From Pseudomonadota bacterium (GTDB taxonomy: Bacteria; Pseudomonadota; Gammaproteobacteria; Burkholderiales; Ferrovaceae), in NCBI GenBank assembly GCA_021832305.1, contig JAKBLB010000001.1, positions 124,001 through 188,000 on the forward strand: a DNA stretch of 64,000 nt, read 5' to 3'. Both the position numbers and the translations under genes were made by a program. This document shows, piece after piece, positions 50,626 to 59,457 of the stretch. Numbering within the stretch: position 1 is the first letter of the stretch; each line of letters starts with the position of its first letter. Below the pieces are notes generated by a model. The model was not told where the DNA came from and did no database searches. It was given only the letters and a program-made list of their open reading frames with translations.

Positions 50626-51168
50626 ATGCGACAACGACAACTGAGATATGCGGGTACGGCGATACTGATTGCGGCAGGTGGAATCGCCAGTTTTTCTGCG
50701 TGGGCTACATTGCCCATGAAACCTGGACTATGGGAAATTCAACCTGCGGTGCAGTTGCCGTCACAGAACGGCGTACGGCCCATGCTGGACATGAATCAGG
50801 TCGTGCAGAACATGTCGCCTCAAATGCGCAGTCAAATGGAAGCCATGCTACAAAAACAAGGGGTGTCCATGGGGGCCAACGGCGGTATACGCGTCTGTAC
50901 AACCCGGGACATGATCGAACGAAACCGATTGCCTCAGAAGAATGGCTGTGAAAGTTCCATTACCAGTCAGCCTGGAGATAAGTACAAACTTCATTTCAGT
51001 TGTGGCAACCCACCGACCATCGGCGATGGGGAAGTCGTGTTCCAGAACAGCGAGGCTTATACCACGAAGGTTGAAATCACCCACCATGAGCAGGGCAAGG
51101 AGTTTGGCGTGACCATGGAATCCAGCGCCAAGTGGCTGGGCTCGGATTGTGGAAGCCTGCAACCGTAG
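50626..51168 (+). CDS. DUF3617 family exported protein
   Basis: 180-residue periplasmic protein with signal peptide (GTAILIAAGGIASFSAWA) and the DUF3617 start LPMKPGLWEIQ. Four Cys (VCTTRD, NGCESS, HFSCGN, SDCGSL) are placed for two disulfides. A textbook AAGGAGGT precedes ATG 50626. Function of the family is unknown. Confidence 0.85.
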   Translation: MRQRQLRYAGTAILIAAGGIASFSAWATLPMKPGLWEIQPAVQLPSQNGVRPMLDMNQVVQNMSPQMRSQMEAMLQKQGVSMGANGGIRVCTTRDMIERNRLPQKNGCESSITSQPGDKYKLHFSCGNPPTIGDGEVVFQNSEAYTTKVEITHHEQGKEFGVTMESSAKWLGSDCGSLQP

Positions 51169-51255
51169 GACCCCGATTCCCACTGGACGATTTTCATATC
51201 AACCCGCATAGCCAGGGCACTGAACGGTTACGGCGCACATCCTTGTAGACGTGGC

Positions 51256-52128
51256 TCACGGCTGCAATGCGGGAACTGTGGGTGAAGGAGAAGGCGGGGC
51301 TTGCCCAGTAGCGGTTCCACCGTACCGAAGGTGCTTCATCAGTTCTGAACGGATGGCTTCCAGTTTTTCTTTGAGTTTGTGTTCATTGGACAATCCCAGT
51401 CGAATCATCATTTTCTGCCCGGCAGACCTGTTTTCCAGGTCATCGTCAGAAAACTGGTACAGCACGTGTTGCTGAACGAGTCGTATTGGCGGTGAAATTT
51501 CCGGGGCCTTGATCAGGTCATCCAGAACAGCCAGCAGACGGTCATTAAAATATCGTTTGGGATGCCCCAACTGTTCATAGGCGTTCTGGAGCAGGGGGTA
51601 TACCTCCAGATACAGCCTGACTACCGCTTTGGCATCCACGGCGTCAACGAGGCGCATGTAAGGGGCATAGCGCGCTGAGTTGGCAGGATCGATGCTCAAT
51701 ACCCCCGCCTGATTTTTTACCTTGAAACTGCCATTGGGCACATCCACTGGCAGTCCATTCGCAGGAATGTTCTGGCGCAGGAGATTGTCTATGGTGGAGA
51801 CAATATGGGTGACCAGGTTTTCCTCCATGAAGAGAGGCGTCGACGACCTGTTTCCGGTCAAGTGCGCGATGCCAGCGAGCATGAAGGCGTCACTCTTGTC
51901 CAGAGGGGGGAGGGCTGGGCCCTCTGATACGGGTGGCCCGATGATTTTTGCCGACTCAGGATTGGGGGGCGGCTTCAGGGCGACTACGGGACCGGCAACC
52001 GGTAAGGAAGAGACCTGCAACGGAGGGCTGATTTGTTTATTAGCCGAACTTCTCCAGAAGAGATACCCTGCAAAGGTACCGCCAATGATAGGGATGATGA
52101 TCAGTGAAACCTGCAATGCTTTCTTCAT
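51256..52128 (-). CDS. DUF3014 family membrane-anchored protein
   Basis: 290 residues: one N-terminal helix (VSLIIIPIIGGTFAGYLFW), a Pro-rich linker and a helical domain with LPPLDKSDAF near its start, as in DUF3014 proteins, and YAPYMRLVDAVDAKAVVRLY. Most of it should face the periplasm. Start MKKALQVSL at 52128; the longer frame lacks support. Role unknown. Confidence 0.8.
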   Translation of the reverse strand: MKKALQVSLIIIPIIGGTFAGYLFWRSSANKQISPPLQVSSLPVAGPVVALKPPPNPESAKIIGPPVSEGPALPPLDKSDAFMLAGIAHLTGNRSSTPLFMEENLVTHIVSTIDNLLRQNIPANGLPVDVPNGSFKVKNQAGVLSIDPANSARYAPYMRLVDAVDAKAVVRLYLEVYPLLQNAYEQLGHPKRYFNDRLLAVLDDLIKAPEISPPIRLVQQHVLYQFSDDDLENRSAGQKMMIRLGLSNEHKLKEKLEAIRSELMKHLRYGGTATGQAPPSPSPTVPALQP

Positions 52129-52502
52129 GAAGTGTTCTTTCGGGCTTGAAGAGAAACGATGAGTTGGACACTCTGGTGCGGGAAATGTTGCATGGTCCAC
52201 GTCAAGATCGCATGAAAATGGCGTAGCAACGGTCGCCAGCACTGAAATGGAGTTTCCCGTGCAATATCACATATATCTGCGATACACAACAACGATACGA
52301 TCGAGATCGTGATATTCTTTTTCTGGCCCGTTGAACCCGGTACTGTGTCTCGGCCACTGTACGATGGAAAAAACCTTCTGATCAGGTGGTTGTGGAAGAT
52401 ATGTGCATGATACCGGGCTGATATTTGGTGGGTTCGACAGGATGTGGGGGAGAGGGGTGTTACCGCAGCATCTAAACTGGACAGAAAAAAGGATAACTCC
52501 AT
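52129..52502. other. Divergent intergenic region
   Basis: 374 bp between two divergent genes. No gene, RNA or clear promoter pair seen. A GATCGAGATCG segment near 52300 is weakly palindromic. Confidence 0.4.
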
Positions 52503-52877
52503 ATGAAAAAACAAAAGATTGCCATCGTAGGGTTGGGTAGGGTTGGATCTGTTTTCCTTGAAGCGCTACTCAGCAAAGCCAACCAGGGGCTGGAAATTGT
52601 TGCTGTCGTGGAAAAAAGCGACACCCCAGGTTGCCGCCTGGCCCAGGCGAAAGGTATTGAAATCCTCGATGTGGATGGCTTGATCGGGAAGAGTGGCGAT
52701 GTGGACATCATTTTCGATTTGACTGGTGTGTCTGCCGTACGGCAGGAATTGAGGGAAAAGTTATTGAAATCGACTAACCGACACACCGTCATTGCTACGG
52801 AAAGTATTGCCCGCATGATCTGGATATTCATTGCCGATACTGAACTGCCTGACATACATGCGGCGGTGGGGTACTGA
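52503..52877 (+). CDS. Stand-alone NAD(P)-binding Rossmann protein
   Basis: 124 residues with an N-terminal dinucleotide fold, IAIVGLGRVGSVFLEALLSK (GxGxxG), then VVEKSDTPGCRLAQAKGIEI and VDIIFDLTGVSAVRQELREK. It resembles the N-terminal domain of homoserine/aspartate dehydrogenase-type enzymes but has no catalytic domain. It may be a redox or NAD sensor, or a truncated enzyme. Confidence 0.7.
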   Translation: MKKQKIAIVGLGRVGSVFLEALLSKANQGLEIVAVVEKSDTPGCRLAQAKGIEILDVDGLIGKSGDVDIIFDLTGVSAVRQELREKLLKSTNRHTVIATESIARMIWIFIADTELPDIHAAVGY

Positions 52878-53052
52878 GACGGGGACGTTGGCGCGGTTCG
52901 ATGACTGGATGCCCTGCGTCGGTGGACGGTACATTTGTTTTGTGTTGTATTCCCCTCGGCTGACGATCTGAAAGGGGCGCCATGCGTCTGGTTGTCGCGT
53001 ATCATTGGCGGATGTCGCTTGCGCGTTCTCACAAGTGGGAATTCAGATAGAA

Positions 53053-53517
53053 ATGAAAACCAGTAAAATTGGCTTGATTTCCCTGCTGCTCTGGGTTGCT
53101 ACCGTCGCGACGCTTGCATGGTTTTTTATTCGGGGCAACCAGGCCGAGGGGACGGATCGTCGAACCGCGATAGTTCTGCAGGCCGGTGAGCGTGATTTTG
53201 TCTTGTCCGAAATGCGCGGAATGTTGGTTGCAACCCAGGGTATTCTGGAAGGTGCGAATCGAGGCGATAGGCAGGCCGTCATCAAGGCTGCCAGCGCTGC
53301 AGGCATGGGTGTGGCTGCGGATGCAAATCCGTCGCTCATCGCAAAATTGCCGATGGACTTCAAAATACTGGGAATGAGCGTTCACCACGATATGGACGAA
53401 ATAGCCAGAGCCGCTGCCACTGGAATGCCGGTTTCGGAAATTTTGAAGATGGAGTCGAACACATTGACGAAATGTGTTGCCTGCCATTCGGCATGGCAAC
53501 TACAGGCAGCGCGTTAA
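53053..53517 (+). CDS. Membrane-anchored c-type cytochrome-like protein
   Basis: 154 residues. An N-terminal helix (IGLISLLLWVATVATLAWFF) exports and may anchor the protein. The helical body ends with a single heme site, KCVACHSAW (CXXCH), as in cytochrome c'-like four-helix proteins. Probable periplasmic electron carrier or gas sensor. Starts at ATG 53053 (MKTSKIGLIS). Confidence 0.75.
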   Translation: MKTSKIGLISLLLWVATVATLAWFFIRGNQAEGTDRRTAIVLQAGERDFVLSEMRGMLVATQGILEGANRGDRQAVIKAASAAGMGVAADANPSLIAKLPMDFKILGMSVHHDMDEIARAAATGMPVSEILKMESNTLTKCVACHSAWQLQAAR

Positions 53518-53593
53518 ACCGGGGGGCCCTTGGGTCAACTCAACTCGGTTTATGGATTTTTGTACAGTGGAGAACGTCGAAGAGGAGGGGTAT

Positions 53594-54484
53594 ATGAAGG
53601 ATCAGTTGAGGGCGCTTCGGGGTTGGCGGCAGGTTTTGGTGGGGATGGTGATGCTGGCAGGTGGAGGTTGGGGTTGTCTGGGGGCCAGTGCGGAAGATCT
53701 TCCAGTCATCCATAACCCCGATGCCTCAGGAGCACTTCCAAAGTTGGAGTTGCTTTGGCTGGGGCAGTCGGCACTGCGTTTGACGACCCCGGGCGGGAAA
53801 GTCATTCTGATCGACCCATTCATTACGCAAAATCCGAAAACCCCGGAAAAATATAAGGATCTGGATAATTTGGGCAAGGTGGATCTGATTTTGGTGACCC
53901 ACGCCCATGCGGATCATTTGGGTGATGGGCCTGCTTTGGCCAAGAAGTACCATGTTCCCCTGATTGGCCCGGCAGGGATGAACCAATCCCTGGTGACCCT
54001 GGGGGTGTTGCCTGCTGAACTGGCTCCGGGGATGAACAAGTCGGGAACGGTCACTCCCCTGGGCCCCACTATTCATATCACGATGGTGCATGCCGAGCAC
54101 AGTTCCGAGTTGGATTGGCTCAATCCTGCGACAAGTCAGCATGAGATTCATAACGGCGGAGAACCGGTAGGCTATGTGATCGAGTTGGAAAATGGATTCA
54201 AAATCTACGATATGGGCGATACCGGACTGTTCAGTGACATGAAATTTATTGGCGATTATTACCGCCCCGATCTGGTGGTGATACCGATTGGAGGGAATTA
54301 CACCATGGGTCCCGTCGAAGCGGCTTTTGCCATGCGTTACTGGATCCATGCACGCTATGTCCTTCCTGTGCATTATGGAACTTTCCCTGCGTTGAAGGGA
54401 ACACCCGAGGAATTTATCAAGGCTCTGGGGCCAACGCGGACCAAAGTGCTGGAACTCAAACCGGGTGGAACCGTTTCTTTTTAA
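53594..54484 (+). CDS. Exported metal-dependent hydrolase (beta-lactamase fold)
   Basis: 296 residues. Signal peptide (WRQVLVGMVMLAGGGWGCLG, cut after ASA). The domain is UPF0173-like: LLWLGQSALRLTTPGGKVIL, metal motif VTHAHADHLGDG, then MVHAEHSSE, YDMGDTGLF and VLPVHYGTFP supplying the remaining ligands. Cytoplasmic members are usual, so the signal is notable. GAGGAGGGG precedes ATG 53594. Substrate unknown. Confidence 0.85.
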   Translation: MKDQLRALRGWRQVLVGMVMLAGGGWGCLGASAEDLPVIHNPDASGALPKLELLWLGQSALRLTTPGGKVILIDPFITQNPKTPEKYKDLDNLGKVDLILVTHAHADHLGDGPALAKKYHVPLIGPAGMNQSLVTLGVLPAELAPGMNKSGTVTPLGPTIHITMVHAEHSSELDWLNPATSQHEIHNGGEPVGYVIELENGFKIYDMGDTGLFSDMKFIGDYYRPDLVVIPIGGNYTMGPVEAAFAMRYWIHARYVLPVHYGTFPALKGTPEEFIKALGPTRTKVLELKPGGTVSF

Positions 54485-54511
54485 TAATCCATTTCAGGAA
54501 TTCAGTGAGAG

Positions 54512-55957
54512 ATGTATAACATAGTTCCGGTCATTCTTTGCGGAGGCTCGGGGACGCGCCTCTGGCCTTTGTCCCGCGCGGGTTTTCCAAAGCAATTTCT
54601 TGCCCTGACGGGGGAGGAAAGTCTCTTTCAGCAATCGGTGGCGCGAGCACGCACGCTTGCAGGAGCGGATATCCATCTGGATGATTTGTTTCTGGTCATG
54701 CATGAGGATCATCGATTTTTGGCGCTTGATCAACTGAATGCTACGGAATCTGCCGAGACGGTGCATTTTCTGCTTGAACCTGTGGCGCGGAACACGGCTC
54801 CGGCATTGACTTTGGCCGCTCTTCAGGCGCAGTCCCTGGGTGAAGACCCCATTCTGGTCGTGATGCCCGCCGATCAAAATGTGGCGGAACGCAGTGCATT
54901 TACTGAGGCGGTGCAACGGAGTATCAGAACGGCGGCTCAAGGGGGAGTGGTTCTTTTGGGAATTCCTCCGGATCGTCCCGAGACGGGGTATGGGTACATT
55001 CGGCGTACAGGACAGGTTGACCTGCAAGGAACCTGGGAAGTGGGTCAGTTTACAGAAAAACCAGACCTCGATACGGCCCAAAGTTATCTCGAGAGCGGGG
55101 AATACACCTGGAATGGCGGCATGTTCGTGCTGCGAGCGAGTGTATGGCTCGCAGCTTTGGGCGAGTTTCGTCCTGATATTCTGGAACCCGTTCGGTCGGC
55201 CTGGGAAAAACGCTCGGTGGATGGGATATTCACAAGACCGGATAAGGCGATATTTTCCCGGGTTCCCGGTGAATCTGTGGACTATGCTGTTGTGGAACGG
55301 TGTCCTGGTTCATCTTTTCCTGTCCGGATGACCCCGTTGCACGCGGGGTGGAGCGATCTTGGAGCTTGGGATGCAGTCTGCCAGGTGAATGCGGCAGATG
55401 CAGAGGGCAACGTCACGCAGGGCGATGTCTTGCTGATGGATACCCGGAATTCATTGGTTCATGCCACCTATCGTCTGGTTTCTACGGTGGGTGTAGACAA
55501 TCTCGTGATTGTGGAGACACCGGATGCCGTGTTGGTGGCGGATCGTTCTCAAAGTCAAAAGGTCAAACAGGTCGTTACGGCCCTCCAGAAGCAAAAGCGG
55601 GAAGAACATAACTTGCACCGCAAGGTACACCGACCCTGGGGATGGTACGACAGTATCGATGAGGGGGAACGCTTCAAAGTCAAGCGGATCCAGGTCAAAC
55701 CGAAGGCCAGTCTCAGCCTTCAAAAGCACTATCATCGAGCCGAGCACTGGATCGTGGTGCAGGGAACCGCAGAAGTGACTTGCGAGGATCGGACCTTCCT
55801 GCTTCATGAAAACCAGTCGACCTATATTCCCCAAGGTGAAGTCCACCGCCTTGCCAATCCGGGAACCGTACCTCTCGAGATTATCGAGGTACAGTCCGGC
55901 GGGTATCTGGGCGAAGACGATATCGTGCGTTATGGTGATGTCTATGGCCGTCAGTGA
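54512..55957 (+). CDS. manC: Mannose-1-P guanylyltransferase/Man-6-P isomerase
   Basis: 481-residue bifunctional enzyme of GDP-mannose synthesis. N-terminal nucleotidyltransferase signature ILCGGSGTRLWPLSR and QFTEKPD; C-terminal cupin-type isomerase with HRPWGWYDSIDEGERFKVKR and HYHRAEHWIVVQGTAEV. It feeds exopolysaccharide or LPS synthesis with the sugar transferase encoded convergently, whose end it overlaps by 7 bp. Confidence 0.94.
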   Translation: MYNIVPVILCGGSGTRLWPLSRAGFPKQFLALTGEESLFQQSVARARTLAGADIHLDDLFLVMHEDHRFLALDQLNATESAETVHFLLEPVARNTAPALTLAALQAQSLGEDPILVVMPADQNVAERSAFTEAVQRSIRTAAQGGVVLLGIPPDRPETGYGYIRRTGQVDLQGTWEVGQFTEKPDLDTAQSYLESGEYTWNGGMFVLRASVWLAALGEFRPDILEPVRSAWEKRSVDGIFTRPDKAIFSRVPGESVDYAVVERCPGSSFPVRMTPLHAGWSDLGAWDAVCQVNAADAEGNVTQGDVLLMDTRNSLVHATYRLVSTVGVDNLVIVETPDAVLVADRSQSQKVKQVVTALQKQKREEHNLHRKVHRPWGWYDSIDEGERFKVKRIQVKPKASLSLQKHYHRAEHWIVVQGTAEVTCEDRTFLLHENQSTYIPQGEVHRLANPGTVPLEIIEVQSGGYLGEDDIVRYGDVYGRQ

Positions 55958-56526
55958 GTGATGCCTTCGCGGCGCAGAACTTGCAGAGCGGTGCGCCACA
56001 GGATGACCATATCCAGTCTCAGGGATCGATGGGAAAGGTAGTAGGCATCCAAAGCCACTTTTTTGGGTATGGGAATTTCGTCGCGTCCGTTGATCTGTGC
56101 CCAGCCGGTTAGCCCGGGGACCAGAACGTGGACCCCACAGGCGGTGCGTTGCTCGATCAGATCCTGTTGATTGAACAGCGCCGGACGAGGTCCCACGAAA
56201 CTCATGTTTCCCGTGAGGATGCTCCATAGTTGAGGCAGTTCATCCAGGCTGGTCTTGCGCAGCAGAGAGCCAACCGGGGTCAGATATCGATTCGGATCTT
56301 TCAGGAGATGGGTGGCCACGGCGGGAGTACCCATGCGCATGGTGCGAAATTTGGGCATGGAAAATAGTCGGTTATTCTTGCCTACCCGTTGCGACCAGTA
56401 AAGGATCGGACCAGGGGATGTCAGGCGTACCAGCAGGGCTGTGATCAATAGGATGGGCGATAACAAAACGAGTACGCCAAAACCTGCCAGCAGATCAAAT
56501 AGCCGTTTGATTTCTTCGTGTGCCAT
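55951..56526 (-). CDS. Small phosphoglycosyl transferase (PglC-size)
   Basis: 191-residue membrane enzyme that starts glycan assembly by moving a sugar phosphate to undecaprenyl phosphate. Reentrant helix (LFDLLAGFGVLVLLSPILLI), then SPGPILYWSQRVGKN, FRTMRMG, the catalytic Asp-Glu pair in SLDELPQLWSIL and NMSFVGPRPAL. It lacks the large N-terminal region of WcaJ-type enzymes. Start at MAHEEIKRLFD; overlaps the upstream gene by 32 bp. Confidence 0.88.
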   Translation of the reverse strand: MAHEEIKRLFDLLAGFGVLVLLSPILLITALLVRLTSPGPILYWSQRVGKNNRLFSMPKFRTMRMGTPAVATHLLKDPNRYLTPVGSLLRKTSLDELPQLWSILTGNMSFVGPRPALFNQQDLIEQRTACGVHVLVPGLTGWAQINGRDEIPIPKKVALDAYYLSHRSLRLDMVILWRTALQVLRREGITH

Positions 56527-57322
56527 GGATCGTCCTTTGAGCGGGCCACCACCGCAAAAGTCCTTCCCGCGTGGTGGTGGCGGGGCGATATTCGCAGCCG
56601 ACATGGCCCGCATAGCCCAGGGTATCGAGTAAGGTGAACAGATAGGGATAATCGATGTCCCCGCCTGCAGGTTCATGACGTCCGGGGAAGCCGGCTATCT
56701 GTATATGATGTACCCGTCCGGAGGGAATCCACTGAAGCACCTCCTGGGCGACTTGACCTTCCACGCGATGACAGTGATAAAGGTCCATTTGAACCCCCAG
56801 ATTGGCAGCATCGATGGCCTGGACCAAGGTATGAGCCTGGGCCTGGTGGGTCAAAAAATAGTTGGGCATGTCAATGGGATTGATGGGTTCTATGACCAGT
56901 CCAAGATGGTGAACGGCGGCCTGACGACAGGCCCAGGCCAAATTCTCGAGAAAAGTGTCACGCAGACGTTGAGGGGAGTCGTCTTGCCCCATGAGCCCTG
57001 CCATGATATGCAGACAGGGACAATGGGTGGCAAGAGCATAAGGCAGAGCCACTTCAAGGAAACTTTGGCGAAACTCTGCCTGTCTTTCTTCATGAATGGC
57101 CAGCCCACGTTCGCCCTGAGCCCAATTTCCGGGAGGAGCGTTGAACAGCACCAGATCCAGTGCCTGATCCGAGAGTCGACTACGAAATTCCTGTGCAGAC
57201 AGTTCCTGGTACGGGAACAGGCACTCAACGGCGCTGAAACCATCTGCGGCCGCTTGAGTGGCACGATCGGGAAAGGGGACTTCGGAATAGAGCCAACTCA
57301 AATTGGCGGAAAAGTGGGGCAT
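56495..57322 (-). CDS. hyi: Hydroxypyruvate isomerase family protein
   Basis: 275-residue TIM-barrel sugar isomerase/endonuclease-IV-like fold. Hyi-type features are FSANLSWLYSEVPFPDR, FSAVECLFPY, NAPPGNWAQGERGLA, the metal Glu in VIEPINP, QMDLYHCHRVEG, and CEYRP near the end. It interconverts hydroxypyruvate and tartronate semialdehyde, possibly in glycolate salvage, which an aerobic RuBisCO organism needs. Starts at MPHFSANLSW. Confidence 0.85.
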   Translation of the reverse strand: MPHFSANLSWLYSEVPFPDRATQAAADGFSAVECLFPYQELSAQEFRSRLSDQALDLVLFNAPPGNWAQGERGLAIHEERQAEFRQSFLEVALPYALATHCPCLHIMAGLMGQDDSPQRLRDTFLENLAWACRQAAVHHLGLVIEPINPIDMPNYFLTHQAQAHTLVQAIDAANLGVQMDLYHCHRVEGQVAQEVLQWIPSGRVHHIQIAGFPGRHEPAGGDIDYPYLFTLLDTLGYAGHVGCEYRPATTTREGLLRWWPAQRTIHGTRRNQTAI

Positions 57323-57327
57323 GGTTT

Positions 57328-57711
57328 TTAAGTGGGATCGGCCAAAATTCCCCCGGTGATCAGTACCAGAGCGCGTACCATCAGGAGGGCGCGAGCCTGA
57401 TGGTGATGCGTTGCCCGGGCCGAGGGGTCCCCTGCCAGAATTTTTCGGGCGCTCCAGATTTGGGCGGCTTCCAACGCATAGAGCGTGATGAGTAGTCCGA
57501 AATGCATCCAGATACCAAAAGAAAAAATATCTTCCTGTTCGATCAAACGATGCCACCAGCGACGATGGGTGTACAGGAATACGGGCATGGCGACATCGAA
57601 CAGGATCGTGGCGAGCATGACGGGTATATGGAAACTGCGTCTGCGGGGATTGTAAAAGGCGACCAGCATGAGTGCATAACTGAGACAGGCCAGGACAAAA
57701 GGCGTTAGCAT
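57328..57711 (-). CDS. Multi-pass membrane protein of unknown function
   Basis: 127 residues with about four membrane helices (LTPFVLACLSYALMLVAFYN, IPVMLATILFDVAMPVFLYT, FGLLITLYALEAAQIW, MVRALVLITGG). His residues in or near helices could bind heme, but there is no recognisable motif. It ends five bases before the hyi start and is probably co-transcribed. Confidence 0.65.
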   Translation of the reverse strand: MLTPFVLACLSYALMLVAFYNPRRRSFHIPVMLATILFDVAMPVFLYTHRRWWHRLIEQEDIFSFGIWMHFGLLITLYALEAAQIWSARKILAGDPSARATHHHQARALLMVRALVLITGGILADPT

Positions 57712-57751
57712 GAGGACCGTGCCTCGAGGAAAAAAATGATAGGAAGGAGGG

Positions 57752-58645
57752 TCATGGCAAGGGGGATTCCGCTCGGGCTTGAGTGATCATCCACTGGCTC
57801 AGGGCTGCCAGTAGGGGGTCATCCACACGGTGGCTGGGAAGACATAGGGCAAACTCCGATGGGCCTTGAACAAAACCCAGAGGCGCGATCAGGCGACCTT
57901 GATTGAGTTCCCTGCGGGCCAGACGCTCCGGCGCGATGGCGATGCCCAACTTTGCCACGGCCGCCTCCAGCATCAGTTGTAAATTATCGAAGTGACGAAC
58001 CAGATGCAAACGCGGGTTCTCCAGTCCGTTGAGTTCGGCCCAGTCGGTCCATGCGCTGCGGCGAGACAGGGTGTAGAGCAAAGGTTGGCCGGAAAGGTCG
58101 GCGGCTGTGTGAGGTAAGGGAGACCAGTCTGGAGCGCAAACGGGGCCGGCGCGGTCAGAAAAGAGGGTCTGCCCTTGAACGCCATGAGGCCAGGGTGGAC
58201 AGCCACTGACCACCAGAGCATCGATGCGATCCGCGACCAGATCGTTGAAAGTGCCCTGAGTTTGTAATTGCAAACGGATATGAGGGTGCTGCTGCTCAAA
58301 GTGTTCCAGGCGCTGGATCAGCCAAAGCGCCATGAAACCTCCCGGTGCTGCCAAGGTCAGGGTTTCTCCAGGAGGAGATGCAAGTAACTGGTGACAGGCC
58401 TCTTCCAGAGTGGATAAAGCATGGGTGGCTGCCCTTTGCAAGGTTTGTCCCGCAGGCGTCAATTGAACGCCTGCGGCATGGCGGGTGAAGAGGGGTTGGC
58501 CGATCCAGTCCTCCAACTGCCGGATCTGATGGCTGACTGCACTGTGGGTCAGGCATAATTCGCGTGCTGCCAGAGAAAAATTCAGGACCCGGGCGCAGGC
58601 CTCGAAAATTCGGACCGCATGAAGCGAAGGGAGTTTTCTCATCAA
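57752..58645 (-). CDS. LysR-family regulator, GcvA-like
   Basis: 297 residues. N-terminal winged helix-turn-helix (FSLAARELCLTHSAVSHQIR) and a C-terminal periplasmic-binding-type effector domain. The PSLHAVRIFEACARVLNFSL start is typical of the GcvA/AmpR branch. Target genes are not evident; the same-strand neighbours hyi and the membrane protein are candidates. Confidence 0.9.
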   Translation of the reverse strand: MMRKLPSLHAVRIFEACARVLNFSLAARELCLTHSAVSHQIRQLEDWIGQPLFTRHAAGVQLTPAGQTLQRAATHALSTLEEACHQLLASPPGETLTLAAPGGFMALWLIQRLEHFEQQHPHIRLQLQTQGTFNDLVADRIDALVVSGCPPWPHGVQGQTLFSDRAGPVCAPDWSPLPHTAADLSGQPLLYTLSRRSAWTDWAELNGLENPRLHLVRHFDNLQLMLEAAVAKLGIAIAPERLARRELNQGRLIAPLGFVQGPSEFALCLPSHRVDDPLLAALSQWMITQARAESPLP

Positions 58646-58717
58646 AGGGGCATTAAAGACAACGATCAGCGGACAGTATACAACCTTGCCCGCTGATGTC
58701 GACCATTGCCGCTCCGT

Positions 58718-59410
58718 TCAACTACATTTGCTGTCCCCGCAGTTGAGACAGGTCAGGCATCCGTCCATTTTAATCACGGCCTGGGTGGAACATTTGGCGC
58801 ACAGGGAGGCTCCTTCAGGGAAGCCTTTCTCTTGGGGTTGGCTTGACGCATGGCGTTCAATGAATTCCTGCCGCTTTTCTTCCAGAAAAGCCTTTTGCTG
58901 AGGATCAGGTTCGGGACGACCGAGCATCCCGATTTCCATCAGGTGTTCCTTGAGAACTTCTCCTATTTCAGCAACCAGACTGGGAATGTATTTTCCGCCT
59001 TTTTTGAAGTATCCCCCCTTGGGGTCGAAAACGCTGTGCAATTCCTCTACCAGGAACGTGATGTCTCCTCCCTTCCGGAACACGGCGGACATCACGCGGG
59101 TCAGGGCCACGATCCATTGAAAATGTTCCATGTTCTTGGAGTTGATGAATATTTCAAAGGGGCGACGGTGCTCTTGAGGCGTGCCGGAATTCATGACAAT
59201 GTCATTGATGGTGATGTATAGGGCATGATCTGTCACTGGGGTCTTGATCTTGTAGGTATTCCCCACCAGTTTTTCCGGGCGGGAAAGAGGTTCTCCCAAC
59301 TGATGGATGGGCGCCAGAGGCTGGGTGGTTTCCGGCGCGTGAGGAACGAAGGTTGGTTCTTCCGTGACGACGGTATATCCCACAATTTTTTTGTCGATTT
59401 TGAGTGTCAT
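58718..59410 (-). CDS. nrdJb: Class II ribonucleotide reductase, small C-terminal part
   Basis: 230-residue second polypeptide of the split B12-dependent reductase. It carries the TSCPD-type region (NDIVMNSGTPQEHRRPFEIF, IVALTRVMSAVFRKGGD). It ends with a zinc-ribbon/redox tail CAKCSTQAVIKMDGCLTCLN. In one-piece NrdJ this follows the barrel domain. Separated from nrdJa by 47 bp. Confidence 0.88.
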   Translation of the reverse strand: MTLKIDKKIVGYTVVTEEPTFVPHAPETTQPLAPIHQLGEPLSRPEKLVGNTYKIKTPVTDHALYITINDIVMNSGTPQEHRRPFEIFINSKNMEHFQWIVALTRVMSAVFRKGGDITFLVEELHSVFDPKGGYFKKGGKYIPSLVAEIGEVLKEHLMEIGMLGRPEPDPQQKAFLEEKRQEFIERHASSQPQEKGFPEGASLCAKCSTQAVIKMDGCLTCLNCGDSKCS

Positions 59411-59457
59411 GATGGGTTTTTCCTTGGGCGGTGAACGAGAGAGCGCTGAGCCACACT

